From assembly GCA_938036845.1 (NCBI GenBank), contig CALHWA010000089.1:1-5241 (forward strand): a DNA stretch of 5,241 bases. The letters run 5' to 3'. Position numbers and translations under genes: made by a program. Below, one piece after another: positions 1 to 4,796 of the stretch. Origin of the DNA: an uncultured Candidatus Saccharibacteria bacterium. GTDB taxonomy: Bacteria; Patescibacteriota; Saccharimonadia; Saccharimonadales; Saccharimonadaceae. The notes beneath the pieces were generated by a model. The model was not told the DNA's origin. It did no database searches and saw only the letters and a list, made by a program, of their open reading frames with translations. Position 1 is the first letter of the stretch, and the number at the start of each line of letters is the position of its first letter.

Positions 1-687
1 ATCCGCGCCGCTGAGCGGTGGTACGACGTGGCGGTGCGCGTTCGGCTCTCTACTGCAGTAGAGAGGAGTACCGCAGGTACTCCTCTGCTCGACGTCACGG
101 TGGAGTGGGAGTACACCACCGTGCCCAGTGGTAGTGAGCGCCGCTTTGCCTGCGTATCCGATCGAGCGGCGTACAACGCACTGCGCGGCGACGTCCCTGC
201 TACCTCCACCTGGTTCATGGCACCACGCCGTGGCATGGACGCCCGCAGCCATGAGTCCTACGAGTTGCTCGAGCTAACGGTCGATGGCCGGCCACAGCCG
301 ATCCGCCGCACTGTCCAGGCGACTGGACAGACCTACCGCGTCCAGCTGGATGACGCGGCGCAGAGCGGTGAGCCGGTGAGGATCCGGCAGATCTTCCGTA
401 CCAGCACGCCTGCCTGGGGCCACCGGCTGTTCTTCGAGCTGCCACAACCTGCGCGAAACATGTCGCTGGCAGTGGACTACACCAACTCGCCCATAGCCGA
501 CATCCGTGTCAGCGACACCGTTGCTACCTTCCAGCCTTCCCAACTCGTCCGCACGCCCGAGGCGGCCGTTGGCAAGGTCATATCCCTCAACGCTCGTGGC
601 TGGCTCCTGCCCAAGACCGGCTTTGCTGTGACTTGGACGCTCGAAGCAGAGCTGCCCCACGGCGCCGAGCACCGTGAGGCTGCCTGA
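1..687 (+). CDS. Beta-strand-rich protein of unknown function, 5' end outside the window
   Basis: The frame is open from the first base, so the N-terminus probably lies upstream. The first internal start candidate is GTG at 28, which lacks a convincing ribosome-binding site, and the frame ends at TGA 685-687. I do not recognise the family. The visible part (about 228 residues) has alternating hydrophobic/polar stretches typical of beta strands, few helices, and no membrane segment. Its C-terminal part carries GWLLPKTG followed by FAVTW, which reads like the last strands of a beta-sandwich or barrel. An N-terminal domain (DNA-binding, membrane or enzymatic) may be cut off, and its identity would decide the function. 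The gene is GC-rich, unlike the genes right of 1140. The regulator at 793 follows on the same strand after a 105-base gap, so co-transcription is possible but not shown. Two overlapping inverted repeats sit in the frame at 46-86. Coding status is well supported by length and composition; function is unknown. Confidence 0.75.
   Translation: MRAAERWYDVAVRVRLSTAVERSTAGTPLLDVTVEWEYTTVPSGSERRFACVSDRAAYNALRGDVPATSTWFMAPRRGMDARSHESYELLELTVDGRPQPIRRTVQATGQTYRVQLDDAAQSGEPVRIRQIFRTSTPAWGHRLFFELPQPARNMSLAVDYTNSPIADIRVSDTVATFQPSQLVRTPEAAVGKVISLNARGWLLPKTGFAVTWTLEAELPHGAEHREAA
46..86. repeat. Two overlapping perfect inverted repeats inside the first gene
   Basis: Positions 46-65 form a perfect 20-base palindrome (half-site CTCTCTACTG). 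Positions 62-72 (AGAGGAGTACC) and 76-86 (GGTACTCCTCT) form a perfect 11-bp stem with a three-base loop, GCA. The two structures share bases 62-65, so in RNA they could not both form completely. Both cores contain a GCAG centre flanked by TAC/GTA, so they may be related copies. They lie in the open frame of the first gene and encode ordinary residues there. A role as a regulator site, attenuator or inserted palindromic element is inference. Confidence 0.7.
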
Positions 688-769
688 TGGATTGCAGTCA
701 CTCTCCGCCGCTCATCGCTCTCACCTCCCCACCGCTCGGTTGGCGTCGCGACCTTGATGCTACTCATCA

Positions 770-779
770 GTCTGTAGAC
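770..779. promoter_or_regulatory. Small dyad upstream of the XRE regulator, possible operator
   Basis: GTCT-GT-AGAC is an interrupted dyad with 4-bp arms, ending 13 bases before the GTG start of the regulator gene. C-type regulators usually bind dyads directly upstream of their own gene. The arms are short and I see only one copy, so this is a weak candidate. A TTGATG at 754-759 could serve as a -35 element, but no good -10 follows. Confidence 0.2.
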
Positions 780-792
780 CTTCAAGTAGCAG

Positions 793-1026
793 GTGGCCAG
801 GCTGAGAGATGTGGCTGTTGGTGATCTCCAGAAGACGGTGGGCAGGAACCTGCGTGCCTACCGGCTGGAGAGAGGCCTGAGCCAAGAAGCCTTCGCAGAC
901 CAACTTGGCGTCCACCGCACCTACATGGGCGGTGTCGAACGCGGCGAACGCAACCTCACCCTCAAGAGCCTGGAGAAGATGGCAGAGCAGATTGGGGTGG
1001 AGGTACTGACGCTCCTGCAGAGGTAG
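793..1026 (+). CDS. XRE/Cro-family helix-turn-helix regulator, controller (C) protein-like
   Basis: A 77-residue protein that is essentially one lambda-repressor-like helix-turn-helix domain. LRAYRLERGLSQEAFAD (about residues 20-36) covers helix 1 and the start of helix 2. GVHRTYMGGVERGERN (39-54) covers the turn and recognition helix, and LKSLEKMAEQIGV (57-69) is the following helix. Length and the HRTY-GxxERGERN signature match the controller proteins of restriction-modification systems, which act as dimers on operators upstream of their own gene. No methyltransferase or endonuclease gene is visible here, so it may be a solitary regulator of neighbouring genes. The GTG at 793 is chosen because an in-frame TAG lies at 787-789; no clear Shine-Dalgarno precedes it. 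GTG at 811 (weak GAGAGA just upstream) would remove six residues before the domain and is a credible alternative. The domain call is firm; the target genes are unknown. Confidence 0.9.
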   Translation: MARLRDVAVGDLQKTVGRNLRAYRLERGLSQEAFADQLGVHRTYMGGVERGERNLTLKSLEKMAEQIGVEVLTLLQR

Positions 1027-1030
1027 TGCA

Positions 1031-1056
1031 GGGTTGAAGGGGTTGGGAGAGCGGGG
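1031..1056 (+). other. Canonical G-quadruplex motif in the convergent gap
   Basis: Four guanine runs, GGG (1031-1033), GGGG (1039-1042), GGG (1045-1047) and GGGG (1053-1056), are separated by loops of 5, 2 and 5 bases. This fits the standard G3+N1-7 rule. A fifth run, GGGG, lies at 1068-1071. The motif starts five bases after the regulator's stop codon, so it would sit in the 3' end of that transcript, on the strand opposite the convergent gene that ends at 1138. Whether it folds, or acts as a transcription stop or roadblock, is inference. Confidence 0.6.
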
Positions 1057-1137
1057 TTGTGGTGGATGGGGATAGATCTTCGCTCTGGCAGCGCTGCTGT
1101 CACGTATTCCCTCGTCGCACTGAAGCGCCGTCGAGCA

Positions 1138-1989
1138 TCACTTATTCGTCAGTCTCCGAAGTCGCTTCTTGAGATCGCGTTTCAAATCAAAGCCATCATG
1201 GGTACTAATGTCCTCCATGTCGTACTTCAAGTAGCGAATCGACTGAAGGTCAAACGGGACATCACTAGAATCTTGCGTCAGCATGACGGTTTTACGCGGA
1301 AGTGCGTGGGACAGTCCGACTTCATAGAAAACATTCGGATTGCGGCCAGTTAGGTCGGCCACGATGACTTCCGCACGCCACAGCAGAGAGGCTACATCGG
1401 CCATGATGTGGTCACTGTCCCAAATGTCATCAACGCGTCGGCAGTATAGCCCTGCATCGGAGACGGCTTCCTTAATAGCATCGTAAACAGCATCATATTC
1501 TGTGTCGAACGGCATCATCACTGCCACGAGGGACGAATCCCGAGCCTCGGTAGTTGGGAAGCTAATCGCGCTGGAACCCTCAGAGCCGCTCGTTGTGGCT
1601 GCCAAAAACACGTGCTTCAGAAGCACTTCATATAGGTCAACATCCTTGACCGACCAGCGTGTCCGATTCCAACCCCAGCAATCTGAATCAGCGTCAAGAG
1701 CAGTGGTGAGTTCCTCTATGACTCCGGTGGCGATTGGCGGAATGGAGGAGTCTGGCTGGAATTCGAAAATGATATCCTTGCCAACTTCCGTTATGCTGAC
1801 AATTCGTCCGATCTGTGCAATTTGCTCAGCGGTGCTGTCGCCTATCTCGGGCATGATGAGCGCTGGAAACTTCGTAAGTTCGCAATGTAAACCTTCACCT
1901 AAAACGCTACGAACCTCTTGTGACGTCGATTCGAGGAAACGCTCTTTGGCGATTCCTCCTTCACGAGATCCAACGATCAAATTAAACAT
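1138..1989 (-). CDS. Nucleoside 2-deoxyribosyltransferase-like / TIR-SLOG-type domain protein with unknown N-terminal domain
   Basis: A 283-residue soluble protein in two parts. Residues 152-260 match the nucleoside 2-deoxyribosyltransferase-like family, related in fold to SLOG and TIR domains. They show VAVMMPFD (155-162), an alpha segment, CRRVDDIW (183-190), ADLTGRNPNVFYEVG (211-225) and PFDLQSIRYLKYD (245-257). In true transferases the glutamate in the last strand-helix motif (here E223) is the nucleophile on the N-glycosidic bond, and it is retained together with D212 and N217/N219. The domain may therefore bind or cleave a nucleoside, nucleotide or NAD-like molecule; the substrate is not known. 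Residues 1-140 match nothing I recognise; they contain a beta-rich patch (62-78) and a Trp-rich patch (105-112). This half may sense a trigger. The ATG at 1989 is supported by GGGGGA five bases upstream. The gene is divergent from the unknown gene at 2282. A defence-effector role is inference. Confidence 0.88.
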   Translation of the reverse strand: MFNLIVGSREGGIAKERFLESTSQEVRSVLGEGLHCELTKFPALIMPEIGDSTAEQIAQIGRIVSITEVGKDIIFEFQPDSSIPPIATGVIEELTTALDADSDCWGWNRTRWSVKDVDLYEVLLKHVFLAATTSGSEGSSAISFPTTEARDSSLVAVMMPFDTEYDAVYDAIKEAVSDAGLYCRRVDDIWDSDHIMADVASLLWRAEVIVADLTGRNPNVFYEVGLSHALPRKTVMLTQDSSDVPFDLQSIRYLKYDMEDISTHDGFDLKRDLKKRLRRLTNK

Positions 1990-1994
1990 GCAAG

Positions 1995-2000
1995 TCCCCC
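1995..2000 (-). promoter_or_regulatory. Ribosome-binding site deciding the start of the transferase-like gene
   Basis: On the minus strand GGGGGA lies five bases before the ATG at 1989-1987. It is the clearest Shine-Dalgarno-like sequence of the minus-strand genes and supports this start. Confidence 0.55.
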
Positions 2001-2080
2001 GGTAGGATTATCTGCATCGTAGTGCAGCCGTCGGCCGCAACATCCTCAACGCATCTTACCGCGTGATCAGCGAGAAAACT

Positions 2081-2162
2081 AGAGAACTGTCATTAAAAGA
2101 TGGTTATCAATGCAGCGCTACTGCGGTATCTCAATTATATGTAGTGACAGAGAATTGTCGTT
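2081..2162. repeat. Imperfect direct repeat pair with TGACAG/CTGTCA elements in the divergent intergenic region
   Basis: AGAGAACTGTCATT (2081-2094) and AGAGAATTGTCGTT (2149-2162) are the same 14-mer with two mismatches. CTGTCA (2087-2092) and TGACAG (2145-2150) are exact reverse complements, and GACA (2146-2149) with TGTC (2156-2159) forms a small dyad. The right-hand copy overlaps the -35 position of the minus-strand promoter candidate, which is where an operator could act. Regulatory use is inference. Confidence 0.35.
2134..2161 (-). promoter_or_regulatory. Candidate promoter of the transferase-like gene
   Basis: On the minus strand a perfect -10 TATAAT (2139-2134) follows ACGACA (2161-2156, 4 of 6 to TTGACA) after a 16-base spacer. 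It would give a leader of roughly 140 bases before the ATG at 1989. The candidate rests on the exact -10 element; start-site data do not exist here. Confidence 0.4.
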
Positions 2163-2202
2163 GCTTCTGAAGCGTCCTGGCTATCCCCACGCTCATGCTG
2201 GA

Positions 2203-2222
2203 ATAGTTCGTCGATCAACTAT
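2203..2222. repeat. Inverted repeat upstream of the unknown divergent gene
   Basis: ATAGTT (2203-2208) and AACTAT (2217-2222) are perfect reverse complements with an eight-base spacer, centred about 70 bases before the GTG start at 2282. The spacing suits an operator or a leader hairpin, but a six-base arm can occur by chance. Confidence 0.25.
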
Positions 2223-2281
2223 GTTGGGGTCGACAGACACCGTGTAGGCCTGCGGACTGGAAGACATAGCTACTGGAGAAA

Positions 2282-3064
2282 GTGGGCGCCCAACTATATA
2301 CTGATGGAATGCGTCCGGCACAGTATTGGGACATCAGTTCTTGGAACGAACCGAGTAAGAACACCCTCGACAGACTTCCAGATTATTGTCATAGCTGGTC
2401 AGTCATGGGGCGACTCAGGGAACGCTATCGAATCAACGATGCGTCAACCTCGCAAAGTGGGCCAAAATGGGAAACCATTGTTGTGCTCGCATTTATTACT
2501 CAGCCAGCTGATGCGCTAGAGTTACTGGCAGGCAACGGTGTGGTGTTGAATCTACGCTCCGGCAATCGATGGGACGTGTTTTTCCCTGGTTATTTTCAGA
2601 CAGCATCAAGCGACGATAAAGTATTTCTGCCTGGGTCTACGCCAGTTGGTGATGGTTTTCTGTCGAACTGGTATTTTAATGCCAAGGACTTTGATACCAT
2701 GCGCAGACGGGTGGAGAAGATGAGCCGAGGTCGATTCGTCTACGACGGACGGCCAACTATCATGGTGGTGCGAGCCATCTACGACAACTATGGTGAGCCA
2801 TCTATCGACTGGAGTTCTGTTGCATCTGGTCCTCTATCAGATCGTCGTCATGGGGTGGAAACGCTTTCGCTGAATGAGGTCGTACACCGCATTAGCATCG
2901 ATCTGGAACGTGGTAACGAAAATCCAAATTGGGGTATATCAGAACTGTTGGATTACAACAGGCGCGTGAATCTACCAGTAAGAAGCGCGGCAGCTGATAC
3001 GGCTATTGCTGTTGCTGGCGGAACTTTAGCGACGTGGCTTGGGCGAATGCTTGGAATGAACTAA
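2282..3064 (+). CDS. Unrecognised 260-residue protein, divergent from the transferase-like gene
   Basis: I do not recognise the family. The protein looks soluble and mixed alpha/beta. A hydrophobic strand ETIVVLAFI (64-72) is followed by VVLNLRSGNRWDVFFPGYF (87-105), whose LRSGxxWDxFFPGY core looks like a conserved functional motif. Then come WYFNAKDFDTMRRRVE (130-145), a strand TIMVVRAIYD (159-168) and a helix around 197-210. The last 22 residues (AADTAIAVAGG to MLG, 237-258) are hydrophobic and small-residue rich; they may form a marginal membrane helix or an amphipathic tail. The start GTG at 2282 follows an in-frame TAG at 2267-2269 and has GGAG at 2275-2278, three bases away, which is tight; ATG at 2309 is a possible alternative. 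Lower GC than the genes on the left. The gene shares a 292-base promoter region with the transferase-like gene, suggesting linked control. Confidence 0.75.
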   Translation: MGAQLYTDGMRPAQYWDISSWNEPSKNTLDRLPDYCHSWSVMGRLRERYRINDASTSQSGPKWETIVVLAFITQPADALELLAGNGVVLNLRSGNRWDVFFPGYFQTASSDDKVFLPGSTPVGDGFLSNWYFNAKDFDTMRRRVEKMSRGRFVYDGRPTIMVVRAIYDNYGEPSIDWSSVASGPLSDRRHGVETLSLNEVVHRISIDLERGNENPNWGISELLDYNRRVNLPVRSAAADTAIAVAGGTLATWLGRMLGMN

Positions 3065-3138
3065 TGCTAGCTCCGCTACGGCAAACCGACGATATACCCA
3101 CCGTCAACCTGTTGATTAGAATTATCAAGTACTCGCAA

Positions 3139-3155
3139 GCGAAAGTATCTTTCGC
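3139..3155. terminator. Hairpin between convergent genes, possible terminator
   Basis: GCGAAAG (3139-3145) and CTTTCGC (3149-3155) form a perfect 7-bp stem with a TAT loop. It lies midway between the convergent stops at 3064 and 3189, the expected place for a shared terminator. Neither strand has a proper T-run directly after the stem, so an intrinsic terminator is only a possibility. Confidence 0.35.
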
Positions 3156-3188
3156 ACACATATCAGACCATTACTTTTAAAATCGAGC

Positions 3189-4553
3189 TTACCTCTTCAT
3201 CCTCCTCAGCTTCTCCGTTATAGCCTTGACTTGACCAAGGCCATAATTGTCCGCATACTTGTAGGCATCATCAGCCTGCTTCGTTTTCTCCTTCAGTTGC
3301 TTCTCTGCCTGTTTCCTTTCGTCCTTGCTGCTAAGATAAACTGCCAACCAGATCATGAAGACTATGAGCAGGCCAATAATTAGCGTCATCATGATAGGAA
3401 GGTTAAGTATCTGTGGCGTAACGTAGCTAGCGAACACTGAAGCAATTGTCAGAACTCCCGCGGTAAGTAAAATTATAGGGTTCGGTTCATTAGCTACCTT
3501 TGGCAGCTTGCGGTCTTCGTCTGATATCGTCGGTACTGCGTCGAGTAATTCTATGCGTTTCTGCATGAACTCCAGTCTCTGAATGTTGAGTTGGAGGAAT
3601 GTGCGAACGTTGCCTGAGCGCTTCTCGGGTATTTCTTTCGAATCGAGGCGAGATAGTTCCTTCCGGAACTCCTGCAGCGGCGCAGTTGAATTGTCCTCAA
3701 AAGGTCGATGCTCTTGATACTCGTACACGTCTTTAATGAAGCCGCGTTCGTCTACTTCATTGGCAAACGGAAAGCACGCATGCTCAACTGCGTAGTAATA
3801 CGCACGTTGAACATACTCCATCGTCTCGGCATCCAAGTCGTCGTTATGGCGAAGTGCTTCTAAGCAGAGCTCGATGGCAGCATCGCAGTCGTCGACGCCT
3901 ACGTACGAGTAGGAGGCCCGCCACGCCATGTCGGACGGAACGTCGGCTTCGATCGCTTCAAAGGCGCGCTCGTAGTTCTCCACCGCCTTCTTGTGCTTGC
4001 CGAGCAGTCGGAATGCTTCGCCGCGGACGTAGTTCACGTCGGTTACATTCTCTTCTCGGGTGTCGAGGATGTAGGCATTGCTGGCGTGGTCTCGCGCGCG
4101 TTTGTAGTGATTGCGCTGCTCTTTCTTGCCATTCGCTCGTGAGCCTTCGCGGAGCTCGATCCAGGCAGAGATGACATAGCTTTGCGGGTCGTTTCCATGT
4201 ACTGCTCTGGCCTTGCTGGCAGCGGCTCGGGCGGCGTCGTCATCGTCAACGAAGTAGTATTTTCGTGCCTCGGCGATCCAGTCGATAGGTGCGCTATCGT
4301 CAACTGGCCGCGATGCAAGTGCTTGGTCGTACGCCTCGCGCGACGCATCGTCTTGGAAGACGAGAGCGGCGTCTGCCAGGAGGCGGAGTTTCTCGCTTGC
4401 TTCAGCACCTTTGTCTCCACTGAGAGAAGCTCGCTGTCGCCATTGTCGACGCACGCGCTCAATATCTCGACGTAATTGATCTGTCGATTCTTTCCGTTTG
4501 AAGCCGAATTCTTGGTAGTAGTCGTGTGCCGTAGTTTGTTGAGGCTCAGACAT
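3189..4553 (-). CDS. Degenerate J-domain, TPR-like, two-membrane-segment protein
   Basis: A 454-residue protein in four parts. Residues 11-80 follow the DnaJ J-domain pattern, from DYYQEFGF through an RR-rich helix and LLADAALVFQDDASREAYDQAL, but the HPD tripeptide between helices 2 and 3 is absent (RASLSGD occupies the place), so stimulation of a DnaK ATPase is unlikely. Residues about 92-260 are paired helices resembling tetratricopeptide repeats, best seen at YVRGEAFRLLGKHKKAVENY (175-194) and DDCDAAIELCLEALRHND (221-238), a protein-binding scaffold. A helical linker (315-340) leads to two membrane segments, about 358-379 and 384-407, with a short LNLP loop. The tail (408-450) is a charged coiled-coil-like helix. 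Both N- and C-terminal parts are probably cytoplasmic. The ATG at 4553 is effectively forced: an in-frame TAA lies three codons upstream. No good ribosome-binding site is visible. Domain calls are firm to moderate; the cellular role is unknown. Confidence 0.88.
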   Translation of the reverse strand: MSEPQQTTAHDYYQEFGFKRKESTDQLRRDIERVRRQWRQRASLSGDKGAEASEKLRLLADAALVFQDDASREAYDQALASRPVDDSAPIDWIAEARKYYFVDDDDAARAAASKARAVHGNDPQSYVISAWIELREGSRANGKKEQRNHYKRARDHASNAYILDTREENVTDVNYVRGEAFRLLGKHKKAVENYERAFEAIEADVPSDMAWRASYSYVGVDDCDAAIELCLEALRHNDDLDAETMEYVQRAYYYAVEHACFPFANEVDERGFIKDVYEYQEHRPFEDNSTAPLQEFRKELSRLDSKEIPEKRSGNVRTFLQLNIQRLEFMQKRIELLDAVPTISDEDRKLPKVANEPNPIILLTAGVLTIASVFASYVTPQILNLPIMMTLIIGLLIVFMIWLAVYLSSKDERKQAEKQLKEKTKQADDAYKYADNYGLGQVKAITEKLRRMKR

Positions 4554-4699
4554 TCTATTTTACTTTCATTCAATGAGATCATTTGTTACGCTAGTTATGG
4601 TTCTGGTGTCGTAATACAATTAAAGCGTCATTTTAACAGTTTTGCTCCACGTGCTAGGATTTAAGGCGGCAAGAGAGAAGCATTGTAATAGATGTTGGT

Positions 4700-4727
4700 A
4701 TATTAAATGTCACCGGAACTTTGACAG
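4700..4727 (-). promoter_or_regulatory. Candidate promoter of the J/TPR membrane protein gene
   Basis: On the minus strand, CTGTCA (4727-4722, 4 of 6 to TTGACA) and TAATAT (4705-4700) are separated by 16 bases, giving a leader of about 140 bases. A dyad, TGTCA (4708-4712) with TGACA (4722-4726), lies across the spacer and -35 element, placing a possible operator inside the promoter. The architecture parallels the promoter candidate at 2134-2161. Confidence 0.35.
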
Positions 4728-4729
4728 TG

Positions 4730-4737
4730 TTGATCAA
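4730..4737. repeat. TTGATCAA palindrome beside the promoter candidate
   Basis: An 8-base perfect palindrome lies directly upstream (in minus-strand sense) of the -35 candidate at 4722-4727. It could be half of a binding site, but its length alone is weak evidence. Confidence 0.2.
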
Positions 4738-4766
4738 GTAAATGTGAACATGATGCAGTTTTGTAG

Positions 4767-4788
4767 ATGCAGGTGACTGCATGTTTTT
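4767..4788 (+). terminator. Intrinsic-terminator-like hairpin on the plus strand
   Basis: ATGCAG (4767-4772), a GTGA loop (GNRA type) and CTGCAT (4777-4782) form a perfect 6-bp hairpin followed by GTTTTT (4783-4788). Read on the plus strand this has terminator form. Both flanking genes are on the minus strand, where the hairpin begins 14 bases past the stop of the gene ending at 4797 but is preceded by A's and has no T-run after it. A second GATGCAG at 4752-4758 could pair with the same CTGCAT. It may protect the 3' end of the minus-strand transcript or stop antisense transcription entering from the left. Confidence 0.4.
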
Positions 4789-4796
4789 AAATGTTG

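Noticed and set aside
215..785. Three overlapping minus-strand open frames opposite the first gene
   Set aside because: Their translations are arginine/proline-rich, as expected for complementary frames of GC-rich coding DNA, while the plus-strand frame has a coherent beta-rich pattern.
1088..1097. GCAGCGCTGC palindrome in the convergent gap as a terminator
   Set aside because: It has no loop long enough for a stable hairpin and no T-run after it on either strand.
1057..1353. Plus-strand open frame of 98 codons
   Set aside because: It mostly overlaps the 3' end of the minus-strand transferase-like gene, begins in the G-rich gap and shows no recognisable domain.
1502..2005. Plus-strand open frame of 167 codons antisense to the transferase-like gene
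   Set aside because: It is a shadow of a minus-strand gene with clear family motifs; its own translation is serine-rich, has no domain pattern and has no ribosome-binding site.
2304..2519. Plus-strand 71-codon frame beginning with ATG inside the 2282-3064 gene
   Set aside because: It is fully contained in the longer frame and has no domain; the longer frame has plausible strand/helix patterning throughout.
3112..3128. AT-rich near-palindrome TTGAT-N7-ATCAA after the unknown gene
   Set aside because: Five-base AT-rich arms are weak and expected by chance in this composition; the hairpin at 3139-3155 is the better structure.
4043..4582. Minus-strand frame of 179 codons overlapping the J/TPR gene in another frame
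   Set aside because: It is the same strand as a well-supported 454-residue gene with domains and membrane segments; this frame is a low-complexity shadow, so I do not call a frameshift.
3854..4664. Plus-strand open frames opposite and upstream of the J/TPR gene
   Set aside because: Arginine-rich or cysteine/valine-rich translations with no motif, lying antisense to a supported gene or its leader.
4721..4749. Plus-strand TTGACA at 4721-4726 as a -35 element
   Set aside because: No acceptable -10 sequence occurs 16-18 bases downstream and no plus-strand gene follows.
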